DNA of 32,516 bases, taken from an uncultured Odoribacter sp. GTDB taxonomy: Bacteria; Bacteroidota; Bacteroidia; Bacteroidales; Marinifilaceae. The DNA lies in assembly GCA_900544025.1 (NCBI GenBank), contig UQTM01000035.1, positions 1 through 32,516 on the forward strand. The letters are read 5' to 3'. The position numbers and the translations under genes are program-made. Under the pieces are notes generated by a model. That model did no database searches. It was given only the letters and a program-made list of their open reading frames with translations, and had not been told where the DNA came from. Positions 15,443-25,500 of the stretch are shown here, one piece after another. Position 1 is the first letter of the stretch. The number at the start of each line of letters is the position of its first letter.

Positions 15443-16663
15443 TTACAGGCTTCGGTGTGTTTCGGGCTTGCCGTGTGGAAATCCGATCCAGGTAAGCTTT
15501 TTCCAGCCGTATTCAAAAATGCCTTGCCGGTGTCGCCGAAGCCACCACACAGAAAACAGGTATTGCAATACGAATACGATTATCCCCGCGATAAAGCAGG
15601 CGGTTGTTCCCCATTTCCAGTAAAGTCCCAATCCCCAACCATAAAACAAAAAACTGCCGATGACCGATTGAGAGACATAATTGGTCAGGCTCGTTCGTCC
15701 GTAGGGAGCTAACCGATGTAAAAAGCGGAACAGGCGGATTTTATAATAAAGAAGAATCAGGACAGCCACCAATGCCGTCATTTGCAGGCTGGCAATCCAG
15801 GAGTGTCCGATCGATTTTACCGACGAAAGGATATAAGGGTTATGAATATGCCCGGCTAACCGGTTCATTCCCCAATCCAAAAAGGTGAAAAGTAATAAGG
15901 AAAGCATTCCGGCATACATCCAGAAATCGATATTCCGGGGAGTGTTTGGGAAAAGCCGCAGGCGTCCTGCCAGCAGGCCGAATAGGAACAACGAAGCTGT
16001 CTGGAAAAAGCGCCCGTGTTCCCAGCTCCAGGTGAAGCTGGCTAATTGCCCTGTGTATAAATTCATCTTTGCCGTTTCCCAAAAAGAATTTCCTGCCAAT
16101 ACCTTGAATGCCTCTCTAAAATACTGATTGGAAACGCTACCCTGTATTTTGGTGATCCCCTCTGCATAACCATATACGATTTTTCCCAGTTCCCAGGGTT
16201 GGCACATCAAAAATACGGCTATGAGAAGAATATATTTGACCGGTAAACGGACAACGCAGGGGAGTATGATACCGACGGTGGCATAAAGTACCAGAATATC
16301 TCCGGTGAAAAAAAGGGCGTTGATATTACCGATAACAAAAAGTAAAACCAGACGCCACAGATAACGAAGCCTGAAATCGATGCCTTTTGCCCGGCAATTT
16401 TCATACTGAATCCAAAAACTGAATCCGAATAGTAAGGCAAAAATGGCGTAGGAGTTATCTTTAAACAAAGAATAGACAATGGTTTTTATCAGATAGTTGG
16501 ATACCAGCATTCCCTGGCTGAATTCAATGGGGGTATAATGAAGATTGAAATGGGATATAAAATGTACGAGTAAAATACCGACAACGGCAAACCCTCTCAA
16601 AATGTCTGCAATTTCGATTCGTCCGGAAAGAGAAGGGTGAATTTTGTCGAAAGTGTTTTCCAT
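15443..16663 (-). CDS. DUF418 (YeiB-like) multi-pass membrane protein
   Basis: Membrane protein of unknown substrate, related to the acyltransferase-3/heparan acetyltransferase group. The start resembles that group (RIEIADILRGFAVVGILLVHF), followed by many hydrophobic helices (about ten). The C-terminal part has the DUF418 hallmark LAPYGRTSLTNYVSQSVIG and WGLGLYWK, then LQYLFSVWWLRRHRQGIFEYGWKKLTW, close to the family end signature. Length 406 aa is normal. It is the last gene of a minus-strand group, 93 bp after the GT2 gene. An acyl-transfer role on an envelope glycan would suit its neighbours, but that is inference. Confidence 0.88.
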   Translation of the reverse strand: MENTFDKIHPSLSGRIEIADILRGFAVVGILLVHFISHFNLHYTPIEFSQGMLVSNYLIKTIVYSLFKDNSYAIFALLFGFSFWIQYENCRAKGIDFRLRYLWRLVLLFVIGNINALFFTGDILVLYATVGIILPCVVRLPVKYILLIAVFLMCQPWELGKIVYGYAEGITKIQGSVSNQYFREAFKVLAGNSFWETAKMNLYTGQLASFTWSWEHGRFFQTASLFLFGLLAGRLRLFPNTPRNIDFWMYAGMLSLLLFTFLDWGMNRLAGHIHNPYILSSVKSIGHSWIASLQMTALVAVLILLYYKIRLFRFLHRLAPYGRTSLTNYVSQSVIGSFLFYGWGLGLYWKWGTTACFIAGIIVFVLQYLFSVWWLRRHRQGIFEYGWKKLTWIGFPHGKPETHRSL

Positions 16664-16756
16664 GGTATGGGTCTCGTTATGGTTCTTTCCTTGTATGTTT
16701 TCCGTTTATGGCCGGTAAAGAAGGGGAAATATCGTATTCAGGGATATAGATCGTTT

Positions 16757-17917
16757 TTATTTGATTTGCAGTATCCGTATGAAAAAGTTGCCTAATATAA
16801 TCAGGACGCCGTTGATCATGGCAAAGCCGCTGGGAAGTATGATCCGGAAAATATGTTCCGGATTCAGATTGCCGAAATTGACTTGTTGCCATTGGTAAAA
16901 GGCGTAAACCGTCCCGGCGATTCCTCCGGCGATCAGTACCCCGCCGATGAGCAGGCTACGTTCGATGGTGAGGAATCGGATGATTTTCTTATGTATGTTC
17001 CGCAAAGAATAATATCCAGACCGGTCGCTGTATATGCGGCTGAAAAGATAGAATTGCAATAAGATAATCCCTAAGGTACTTCCTATTCCCATATAATATA
17101 GCGTATGAATATCGAATTGCACTTTTCCGAGTATTTGCGCTCCGGGAATTAGCAGAAAGCTGGCAACGATGCTGACTGTAAGCAACAGAAATCCGGGGTA
17201 CAAAAAGAGCCAGCGGGGACAATACATCAATAGTAATTTGAGATGGCGCCAGCCGTCGTGCCAGCTACGCAGATGAGGTTTCCGGTTTCGCCCGTCGGGG
17301 TGCAGGAGAGTGGGAACTTCGGTTACACGCAAGTTTAATAAAGAAGCTTTAATGACAATCTCGGAAGCGAATTCCATCCCTTCCGATTTGGGATTCATCC
17401 GGCGGTAGGCCTCTTTGGAAAAACCTCTTAGCCCGCAATGAAAATCGCCTATGCCGGTGCGGAAAAATACACGCCCGATGAAAGAAAGCACCGGATTGCC
17501 GATATAGCGGTGCAAGGGAGGCATTGCCTCCGGCAACACACCGCCTTTGAAACGGTTTCCCATGACCAGATCGTATCCCTCCCGGAGTTTTTCGACAAAT
17601 AATTCCAGCCGGGAAAAGTCATAACTGTCGTCGGCATCGCCCATAATGATATATTTGCCGTTAGCTTTCTCTATGCCTCCCCGAAGAGCATTTCCATATC
17701 CTTTGGCTTCGACGGGAACGACTTTAGCTCCGGCTTTTGCGGCAATTTCGACGGAACGATCGTTACTACCGTTATCGGCAATGATCACTTCGCCCGGAAT
17801 ATGGTGCCTGTGTAAGAAATCCATCGCTTTGCAGATACAGGTTTCCACGGTTTGTTCTTCGTTCAGGCAAGGCATGACGATGGAAAGTTCTATCGGAGAA
17901 GTAGAATTAATGTCCAT
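16757..17917 (-). CDS. GT2 glycosyltransferase, polyprenyl-phosphate sugar synthase type, with membrane tail
   Basis: Dolichyl/polyprenyl-phosphate-hexose synthase-like enzyme that probably moves a sugar from a nucleotide donor to undecaprenyl phosphate on the cytoplasmic face. The N-terminal GT-A domain has LSIVMPCLNEEQTVE, IIADNGSNDRS, GYGNALRGGIEKANGKY, and the metal-binding MGDADDSYD (DxD, about residue 95). GNRFKGG and GIGDFHCGLRGFSKEA are typical of the DPM1-like group. After about residue 235 there are four hydrophobic segments, a common C-terminal anchor in this subfamily. Its start overlaps the end of the GT-C gene by 11 bp (17907-17917), so the two are translationally coupled, a donor maker with a donor user. 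Confidence 0.9.
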   Translation of the reverse strand: MDINSTSPIELSIVMPCLNEEQTVETCICKAMDFLHRHHIPGEVIIADNGSNDRSVEIAAKAGAKVVPVEAKGYGNALRGGIEKANGKYIIMGDADDSYDFSRLELFVEKLREGYDLVMGNRFKGGVLPEAMPPLHRYIGNPVLSFIGRVFFRTGIGDFHCGLRGFSKEAYRRMNPKSEGMEFASEIVIKASLLNLRVTEVPTLLHPDGRNRKPHLRSWHDGWRHLKLLLMYCPRWLFLYPGFLLLTVSIVASFLLIPGAQILGKVQFDIHTLYYMGIGSTLGIILLQFYLFSRIYSDRSGYYSLRNIHKKIIRFLTIERSLLIGGVLIAGGIAGTVYAFYQWQQVNFGNLNPEHIFRIILPSGFAMINGVLIILGNFFIRILQIK

Positions 17918-19403
17918 TTTTATTGATTTTATAAACTACATAATCCTTGTTGCGAAAAGTTTCCGTGATCTCGTTCCCGTATTCTTCCAATACCTCTTTG
18001 GAATATTGCATAAAACTACCGCCGTGTATGTTCCACACATACCAGTCGGCAGGTGTCCAGAATATTTCGGTGTTTCCCCAAATAGCGATAGTTCTTCGTC
18101 CGGTGTACAGATAGGTAGTGCGGGCGTGGGCATAACCGATGACATCTGTCGGGGAAGTATGTGTTTTCAGATATTCGAACATTTCCTGTGCGGCCTGGCT
18201 GTCGGTGCCGTAAGGCTGGTGGCGGTTGGCTGCCCGGTAGTTTTTAACGGAAGCCCGGATAGTTCCGGGGAGAATCCAAAGGAAAAGGGCGAGCAGGACA
18301 TAAACAGACCATTGGAGTTTGAAGATCCGTAAAGGAATGGAAGACAAACCCTGTGCAAAGAAATATAAAATAAAAGGCAACAGGGCGAATAAATGGCGTG
18401 TGTTCTGATGCGGCCATATTAACAGTAAAGCGAAAGAGAACAGCAGGAAGGCCGCTTCCGGCAGGTCTTTCGGAAGCCGTTCGATGATTCCCCATAAGGT
18501 GACGAGCAGAAATAAGATCACCGCCCAACTGACAGAGAGCAAAGGAAATTGCTGGAGTGAACGGAAATATCCGATGATGTTGGCCAATACCCGGATCGTT
18601 GAAGTGAATTCGAAATGATCGGTATGTTTCAGAAATCCGGAAGGGAAAATCAGGGATAGGATTATAAAGAATATGAATCCCGACAAATAGGGAGTAGCCA
18701 CGGTCAGCAGGAAACGGGGGGCTTTTTTCCAGCTTGTCCATTGACCGGGGTTGCGATAAAGGTAATAAAGATGTGATACGGCTAATGCCGGAAACAACAA
18801 TATACCTTCTGTCCGTATCTGGGCTGTGAACATCAGGAGAATACCCAGGCCGATGTAAGCGGGAGTTTGGGAAGCTTTGATTTCTTTATTACTGTAAATT
18901 CTGTTCAGCGTGTATAAAGAAAGCATCACAAAGAATAAATAAGGCATTTCCGATAGCACCATGTTCATCCACGACAAATATTTCGGTTGTACCGCAATCA
19001 GGGCGGCGATCAGCAAGGCTTGCCAGCGAAAATTTTCTTTGCTTTTGAAGGTGAGGTAAATCATGACGATGGCACCTGTGAAAAACAAGGCTATCACGAT
19101 TTTATAAGCCAGATGGTTTAATCCGAAGAAGGGGTAGAATGGAGCCATTAATATAGAAAAGCCCCACGGATAAAGGATAGGACTGTAAACATCGTTTGAG
19201 GAATTGGAGAGCATAAATGCCATGTCGTTATAAACCTGCCGGCCGTCGCCTTGCCAGACGGCTTGTATTTGCCGTAAATACAAAGCGAAATCTCCCAGCA
19301 TTTGATGGCCGGGGCGTAGATAACCGTATGCAAGAATAAAAGTGCAGATTATCAGTAGAATAAATAAAATTCCAAAGAAGAGCCGCTGTTTATTTAAGTT
19401 CAT
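17907..19403 (-). CDS. GT-C fold membrane glycosyltransferase (GT39/PMT-like)
   Basis: Multi-pass membrane protein of 498 aa with about 11 hydrophobic segments, consistent with enzymes that transfer sugars from polyprenyl-phosphate donors on the periplasmic side. The first loop after membrane segment 1 carries an acidic motif (HQMLGDFALYLRQ), the usual site of the catalytic Asp. Later, YPWGFSILMAPFYPFFG and IRTEGILLFPAL resemble the GT39/ArnT-type arrangement. A soluble C-terminal part (about 400-498) follows the last membrane segment. It leads the minus-strand group GT-C, GT2, DUF418. Substrate is not predictable. No TAnnTTTG element was found in the upstream spacer on this strand. Confidence 0.85.
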   Translation of the reverse strand: MNLNKQRLFFGILFILLIICTFILAYGYLRPGHQMLGDFALYLRQIQAVWQGDGRQVYNDMAFMLSNSSNDVYSPILYPWGFSILMAPFYPFFGLNHLAYKIVIALFFTGAIVMIYLTFKSKENFRWQALLIAALIAVQPKYLSWMNMVLSEMPYLFFVMLSLYTLNRIYSNKEIKASQTPAYIGLGILLMFTAQIRTEGILLFPALAVSHLYYLYRNPGQWTSWKKAPRFLLTVATPYLSGFIFFIILSLIFPSGFLKHTDHFEFTSTIRVLANIIGYFRSLQQFPLLSVSWAVILFLLVTLWGIIERLPKDLPEAAFLLFSFALLLIWPHQNTRHLFALLPFILYFFAQGLSSIPLRIFKLQWSVYVLLALFLWILPGTIRASVKNYRAANRHQPYGTDSQAAQEMFEYLKTHTSPTDVIGYAHARTTYLYTGRRTIAIWGNTEIFWTPADWYVWNIHGGSFMQYSKEVLEEYGNEITETFRNKDYVVYKINKNGH

Positions 19404-19835
19404 GGAATGGAGTGTAAACGGTTAAACGATTAAGTTTAGACGCACCTTATGTTTATTTCGATGTGATAAAAATATATATTTTTTGTAAAATATAAAAATA
19501 TGGCAGAAGGGTTTCTTTTAATTTTGATGTATAATGTTGTGTGGGAAAGTGCAATTTGTGCAATTATCGTATTTGGATAAGAACATGGAAAATATATTTG
19601 TGAGACATTGTTTTTTTATGCAATTTTACGGCACTTATGGAGAAACCGCCGAAATATGGGTAACCGTTACATTCAGTAATGGGTTTGTATATGTGCTACT
19701 TTATAGAGATATCTATGCTTTGAACTTGTAGTATCCGGAGAATCGTGGAGAGCAGGGGGAAGGACAATAAGTGTGACAGATTGTCCTGTAAAAAATTGAT
19801 AGGAATATAAGGAGCTGAAGAACTTACCTTTATAC
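19404..19835. other. 432-bp AT-rich spacer between the GT-C gene and a sigma-like ORF
   Basis: Divergent spacer. On the plus strand TAATTTTG at 19519-19526 fits the -7 consensus, but without a good -33 box. A 65-codon frame at 19534-19731 has no recognisable domain and starts almost at the predicted transcript start, so I do not call it. The frame of the downstream sigma-like ORF stays open upstream only to 19803 (stop TAG 19800-19802). I found no recognisable sigma region 2 in the other frames, so the spacer probably contains decayed sequence. Confidence 0.5.
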
Positions 19836-20150
19836 GTGGTGAAGAACCTGGTTTTAAATTATTTATGGGAAACCGCGGTATGGGAAACCGATGCCGGAAG
19901 TAGATTTGAAGGAGAGACGATGGACGTAGAGGTGTATAAAGATTTAATAACAGCAATCCAGACCTTGCCCGAAGAATGCCAGCTTATTTTTTTTATGAAG
20001 CTGGAAGGAAAATCTTTTCGGGAGATAGCGAAGGAATTGGAAATAACAGAGGAAAATGTGATTTCGATCCAAAAGTATGGCTGGGAACTTCTCCACAGGA
20101 AGTTATCCGGCTTTATGTCGCTGGCCGTGATAAAACATTTCGCTGTTTAA
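19836..20150 (+). CDS. Truncated ECF sigma factor-like protein (region 4 only)
   Basis: 104-codon ORF whose residues about 31-91 match sigma-70 region 4 of Bacteroidota ECF factors: YKDLITAIQTLPEECQLIFF, then the helix-turn-helix EGKSFREIAKELEITEENV and the closing IQKYGWELLHRKLSG. The codons before and after the GTG start (LPLYVVKNLVLNYL) look like the end of region 2 in the same family, but the core-binding first part of region 2 is missing and a stop lies at 19800. It is therefore either a remnant of a full sigma gene or a small DNA-binding protein reusing region 4. GTG 19836 and ATG 19920 are possible starts. No anti-sigma or SusC gene is adjacent. Confidence 0.55.
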   Translation: MVKNLVLNYLWETAVWETDAGSRFEGETMDVEVYKDLITAIQTLPEECQLIFFMKLEGKSFREIAKELEITEENVISIQKYGWELLHRKLSGFMSLAVIKHFAV

Positions 20151-20153
20151 ACA

Positions 20154-20187
20154 AAAAACAGGAACCCTGCAAAGGGCTCCTGTTTTT
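20154..20187. terminator. Bidirectional terminator between the sigma-like ORF and dnaK
   Basis: Long hairpin AAAAACAGGA-A-CCCT (20154-20168), loop GCAA, AGGG-C-TCCTGTTTTT (20173-20187), with one A/C mismatch. A T-run closes it on the plus strand and the matching A-run gives a T-run on the minus strand. It therefore serves both converging genes. Confidence 0.88.
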
Positions 20188-20204
20188 ATCAGAGTATTGA
20201 AGTA

Positions 20205-22118
20205 TTATTTCACCTCTTCAAAATCGACGTCGGTTACTTCCTGGTCTTTACCTCCGTTGTTAGCTTGTCCGGCATTCGGATCGGCCTGCGGACCTTGTTG
20301 CGCTCCGCCTTGTTGTTGCTGGGCATTGTACATCTCTTGAGATGCTGCCTGGAATACCGTGTTCAACTTTTCGATAGCGGTATTGATTGCGTTCACATCT
20401 TGTGCTTTATGAGCATCTTTCAATTCCTGCAAAGCGGATTCGATCGGAGCTTTTTTGTCGGCAGGCAATTTGTCACCGAATTCTTTCAATTGTTTTTCCG
20501 TTTGGAAAATCATAGAGTCGGCTTTGTTGATCGTGTCGATCTTTTCTTTTTCTTTTCTGTCGTTTTCGGCATTGGCCGCTGCTTCGTCTTTCATCCGTTT
20601 GATATCGCTTTCCGACAGGCCGGATGAAGCTTCGATGCGGATAGATTGCTCTTTTCCGGTAGCTTTATCTTTAGCCGAAACATTCAGAATACCGTTGGCG
20701 TCGATGTCGAATGTCACTTCGATCTGAGGAACACCACGGGGGGCTGGCGGAATGCTGTCCAGGTGGAAACGTCCGATTGTTTTATTGTCTTTGGCCATAG
20801 GACGTTCTCCCTGTAAGATGTGAATTTCAACTGACGGCTGGTTGTCGGCTGCCGTTGAGAACACTTCCGATTTCTTGGTCGGGATCGTCGTGTTGGCTTC
20901 GATCAGTTTAGTCATTACTCCTCCTAAAGTTTCGATACCCAATGACAGCGGAGTAACGTCGAGCAGTAATACGTCTTTCACTTCTCCGGTCAATACACCT
21001 CCCTGAATGGCAGCACCGATTGCAACTACTTCGTCCGGGTTTACACCTTTGGAAGGAGCTTTACCGAAGAACTGCTGTACTTTTTCCTGAACGGCAGGGA
21101 TACGGGTAGAACCGCCGACGAGGATCACTTCGTCGATATCGCTCGGTTTCAGGTTTGCATCTGCCAGCGCTTTACGGCACGGCTCGATGGTAGCCTGGAT
21201 TAATTTGTCGCAAAGCTGTTCGAACTGAGCGCGGGTCAAAGTTCTTACTAAATGTTTTGGAATGCCGTTTACCGGGAATATATACGGTAAGTTGATTTCG
21301 GTAGAAGTCGAGCTCGACAGTTCGATCTTGGCTTTTTCAGCAGCTTCTTTCAACCGTTGATGAGCCATCGGATCTTTCCGGATATCTACGCCTTCGTCTT
21401 TCTGAAATTCGTCTGCCAGCCAGTTGATGATTACATCGTCGAAGTCGTCACCACCCAGGTGAGTGTCACCGTTGGTAGATTTTACTTCGAATACACCGTC
21501 GCCCAATTCCAGAACGGAAATATCGAACGTACCTCCACCTAAGTCGAATACAGCGATCTTCATATCCTTTGTGGTTTTATCCAAACCATAAGCCAATGCT
21601 GCTGCAGTCGGTTCGTTGATGATTCGTTTTACGGTCAGGCCTGCAATTTCTCCGGCTTCCTTAGTGGCTTGACGCTGAGCATCGTTGAAATAAGCCGGAA
21701 CGGTGATTACGGCCTCGGTCACTTCCTGTCCCAGATAATCTTCTGCGGTTTTTTTCATCTTTTGAAGAACCATGGCAGAGATTTCCTGCGGAGAGTATTG
21801 ACGATTGTCGATTACTACACGCGGAGTGTTGTTGTCGCCTTTTACCACTTGGTAGGAAACACGTTTTATTTCATTTTGTACCTGATCAAAGGTTTCACCC
21901 ATGAAACGTTTGATAGAATATATCGTTTTAGTCGGATTGGTGATTGCCTGACGTTTTGCGGGATCGCCGACTTTTCTTTCTCCGTTTTCTACAAATGCAA
22001 CGATAGAGGGAGTAGTACGCCGTCCTTCGCTGTTTGGTATTACTACCGGCTCATTACCTTCCATCACGGCAACGCATGAGTTGGTAGTTCCTAAGTCAAT
22101 TCCTATAATCTTTCCCAT
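20205..22118 (-). CDS. dnaK: Molecular chaperone DnaK (Hsp70)
   Basis: ATP-driven chaperone working with DnaJ and GrpE. At 637 aa it has full family length. Nucleotide-binding landmarks: IGIDLGTTNSCVAVMEG at the N-terminus, VFDLGGGTFDISVLELG near 195-211, and DEVILVGGSTRIPAVQ near 335. Substrate-binding part: the DVTPLSLGIETLGGVMT segment near 390 and the NGILNVSAKDKATGKEQ loop. The lid is followed by a Gln/Gly-rich linker and the acidic end DVDFEEVK, as in other Bacteroidota. Neither dnaJ nor grpE is adjacent. No CIRCE repeat is seen upstream. A palindrome-rich spacer separates it from the divergent membrane gene. Confidence 0.99.
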   Translation of the reverse strand: MGKIIGIDLGTTNSCVAVMEGNEPVVIPNSEGRRTTPSIVAFVENGERKVGDPAKRQAITNPTKTIYSIKRFMGETFDQVQNEIKRVSYQVVKGDNNTPRVVIDNRQYSPQEISAMVLQKMKKTAEDYLGQEVTEAVITVPAYFNDAQRQATKEAGEIAGLTVKRIINEPTAAALAYGLDKTTKDMKIAVFDLGGGTFDISVLELGDGVFEVKSTNGDTHLGGDDFDDVIINWLADEFQKDEGVDIRKDPMAHQRLKEAAEKAKIELSSSTSTEINLPYIFPVNGIPKHLVRTLTRAQFEQLCDKLIQATIEPCRKALADANLKPSDIDEVILVGGSTRIPAVQEKVQQFFGKAPSKGVNPDEVVAIGAAIQGGVLTGEVKDVLLLDVTPLSLGIETLGGVMTKLIEANTTIPTKKSEVFSTAADNQPSVEIHILQGERPMAKDNKTIGRFHLDSIPPAPRGVPQIEVTFDIDANGILNVSAKDKATGKEQSIRIEASSGLSESDIKRMKDEAAANAENDRKEKEKIDTINKADSMIFQTEKQLKEFGDKLPADKKAPIESALQELKDAHKAQDVNAINTAIEKLNTVFQAASQEMYNAQQQQGGAQQGPQADPNAGQANNGGKDQEVTDVDFEEVK

Positions 22119-22588
22119 AATGATTTATGTTTTGTTTGTTATTATTATTCGTTTTATTGGTATCTGAGGTTTATTTCAAACACAATTATTTTTTATCAAA
22201 TGGCATGCCACGGGAGAATGGACTGTGTTTTTTGTAAAAATGTCGGATTTTTGTAAATTTTGTGTCACATTGCCTCCCTTTTTCTGACATAAAGTCAGTT
22301 TGTAGTACGTTCCTTTTAGAGATTTTGTTTATCTTTGTGAGTGGATTAAGGGTTCTTTCCATTTATAAACGACGTTTTTACAATGCTCGTTACGGTCGGG
22401 AAAAGAACAGGCGGGGATACAGAGTGAAAAAAGTGTGTATGGATTGATTTATAGTGTGTTGTGAAGTAAAAAAGACGTGGGGAAAATAAAGAAAACGAGA
22501 CGATTTTTATTTATATTTTAACCAATTTATTCGTCCGTTTATTATTATGTATAAATAGCTTGTTATTAGGTAAATAATAGTATTGAAA
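22119..22588. promoter_or_regulatory. 470-bp divergent control region between dnaK and the GT-C/TPR gene
   Basis: AT-rich, without a convincing ORF. It contains a perfect 10-bp palindrome TGGCATGCCA (22201-22210), two direct copies of TTTTTGTAAA (22229-22238 and 22248-22257, 19 bp apart), and the inverted repeat CTGAC-ATAAA-GTCAG (22284-22298). TATCTTTG at 22330-22337 fits the plus-strand -7 consensus and predicts a start near 22344, leaving a leader of about 245 nt for the GT-C/TPR gene. No consensus -7 element is visible toward dnaK. A 61-codon frame at 22262-22447 overlaps the promoter and is not called. Confidence 0.55.
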
Positions 22589-25500
22589 ATGAAGAATACC
22601 ACAGTCCGGGAACTTACTAAAACTACAATTACGTTAATATATAGTACGGATACCCCAGATTCGGGAGGAGCTAATCCCGGTGCTTATCCGTGGGAAATAA
22701 AAACAATAGGAAAAAGTATAACTCAGGAAGAATATGTCCGCCTGTTGAACGGGATAGATTCGGAAATAGTGATGTTTGCGGATGGAGGGCGGATGGCTTT
22801 GTCCGGCGTGAACGGTGTGCTTCAAAACTATCAGAAAGACCATAGTGTCGCAAAAAATATAGGATATTGGAAACCTGTCCGGAAAAAATCCCCGTGGGGA
22901 GGCTTCCGGAATCAATGGCGAGCCGACCGGGATATTGTGGATAGTCCTTTTCTGATTGGACGGAAAGCCGATTTTTTGAAAGCCTATGCAGGTGAAAGCC
23001 TGTCGGGGAATATGGTGCAGGCGATAGGATACAGCTTGCAGAAAAATCAGGAAATACGGTTTTCGGGCATAGAAGCGAAAGATTTGAAGCCTTCGGAACT
23101 GTCCGACAAGGAACGTAATCGGTTTGCCGGGAATTATGCCGTGAAAATACCTTTTAACGTGTTGGCATCGGGAAGTTTTTTCCGGGGACTGTTTCGGGCG
23201 GATCGGAAAGTGGAAAGAAACATGGTGTTCCGCATGCTGATGTTTTTATTCGTCGTTTTCACCTTTATTTATATGCCTTTTATCAGCCGGGATTATGGAA
23301 TTTCCGGTGATGAGTTTGTGGATCAGAGACATTCCGGCTATGTGATCGATTATTTTACGAAAGGGGATTCCGCAGCCTTATATCAGCCGAAAACGGCGTT
23401 GCATCTTTATGGGATCGGTGTTCAGGTGGTGGCAGAGGCGATTTGCCGGGTGACTCACACAGACGATATATACATGACAAGGCATGCCATAAATGGTATT
23501 GTAGGGGCATTGGGGATATTGATGACAGGTTTGCTGGCTATGCGGTGGGGAGGAGGTTTGTGCGGTTTGCTGGCCGTGTTGATGATGTTCTTTACTCCCC
23601 GGTATTTCGGGCATAGCATGAATAATCTGAAGGATTTGCCCTTTGCCGTCGGTTACATCATGTCGCTATATTATTTCATTCGTTTGTTCGACCGGTATCC
23701 TTATTTTAAATGGAGGCATGTACTGGGAGCGGTGGTCGGATTGTTCTTATCCCTCGGAACGCGGTCGGGAGGTTTAATGCTGTTTCCCTGTCTGGTGATG
23801 TACGGAGGTTTGTTTTATATACAGAAGGTCGGGATTCGTGAATTTTATAAATTCGGGCGGTATGGTCAGGATATTGCACGGATATTGAACGCTATCCTGC
23901 TGGTGATTGTGGCGGGATATATCGTATCTATCCTGCTGTGGCCTTATGCGTTGGAGAAACCTTTTACCGGAGTGACGCAGTCTTTGAAGCAATTCACGAA
24001 CTTTAGCGTTAGTTTACGTACGATCTTCGAAGGCAAACAGATGATGTCGAGCATGTTGCCGTGGAATTATGCGCCCAAATACCTGTTGATCGGAGTACCT
24101 CTGGTGACGGTGGTCGGATTTTTCGCATATTGGATTTATACGGTCATACGCCGGAAAGAATTCTCCCTGATCTCTTTTTTCCTGCTGTTTACGGCGGTAT
24201 TTCCTGTGTTTTGGGTGATCTATAAAAACTCCAATTTATATGGCGGGATACGTCATTTGTTGTTTGTAATGCCGGTAATGGTGGTCGTGGCAGCCCGTTT
24301 CTGGTCGCTGATGATGGAACGAAAGACAATTGCGGTAAAAGTGGCGGCAGTCGCCGTGTGGTTAGGCTTGTTATGTCTGCCCGTGATCCACATGGTGAAA
24401 AATCATCCGAACGACTATGTTTATTTTAATGAATCGGTAGGGGGATTGAAGCATACCTATGGAGATTATGAAACGGATTACTACTACAATTCCCTGAAAA
24501 ATTCGACCGACTGGTTTAAAAAGAATATCTTGAAAGGAAAAGACGATAAAGTGGTTATCGCTACAAACCATATCGATATTTTGAGGCATTATTTCCGGCA
24601 TTATCCTAATGTGAGAATCGTGTATAGCCGGTATTACGAGAAATATTCCAAAGATTGGGATTACGGTATATTCGCTAACGTATATATTAATCGTTTCCAA
24701 TTGAAAACCGGACTTTTTCCGCCTAAGAATACGATTTATTCCTCTGATGTGGACGGTTTCCCGATGTCGGTTGTTTTAAAACGGCAGTCTAAGAAAGATT
24801 TCGAAGGAGTAGAACTGGAAAGACAAAGAAAATACGATGAGGCTTTACAGGTATTTACTGAATACATCCGGGAATATCCGGATAATGAAGAGGTCTTGTC
24901 GCACATGGCAAAAATATATTACCTGGTGAACGATCTGCCCCAGTCGGAAAAATATGCGCAACTGTCTTTGAAATTGCATCCCAGCCTGAACGAAACTTTA
25001 TATGTTTTGGCAATGGTCTATATCAATCAAAATAAAACGCAGGAAGCTTTGGCTACGGCACAGCGTATTCTGGACGAAAATAGCTTATCGGCCGACGGAT
25101 ATTACCTGAAAGCGATGGCCTACCATAAGATGAAGGATTACAAAAATTCGGTGGATCTCCTGAATAAAGCGTTGTCGTATCGTCCCACCCATGCCGGGGC
25201 TTTGTCTTTGGCAGGGGACATTATGATGAAAACGGGAAATTTCAAAGTGGGGGCGGATATCTACCAGAAATTATTGAAGCAATCGAAAGACATCAGGTAT
25301 ATGACAGCTTTGGCAGATTGCTATTGCCGTTTGAAAGAATACCAGAAGATGGATCAATTACTGGGACAAATAAACCAGGCACAGCCTGCTTATTTCCCGG
25401 CCTATAAAGTATTGTTGAGGAAATTCATTCAAGAAAAGGAATTACTGCAGGCCCAGCAATTACTGAAAATTATGGAGGAAGTGGAAGCCGATTCCGAATT

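Noticed and set aside
17646..18332. 228-codon plus-strand frame across the GT2/GT-C overlap
   Set aside because: Antisense to two overlapping, well-supported glycosyltransferase genes; no domain.
19534..19731. 65-codon plus-strand ORF in the spacer before the sigma-like ORF
   Set aside because: Starts 8 bp after a possible -7 element, has no recognisable domain and does not supply the missing sigma region 2.
22119..22343. CIRCE element (HrcA operator) upstream of dnaK
   Set aside because: Looked for TTAGCACTC-N9-GAGTGCTAA; not present on either strand.
22262..22447. 61-codon plus-strand ORF upstream of the GT-C/TPR gene
   Set aside because: Overlaps the inverted repeat and the TATCTTTG promoter element; no domain.
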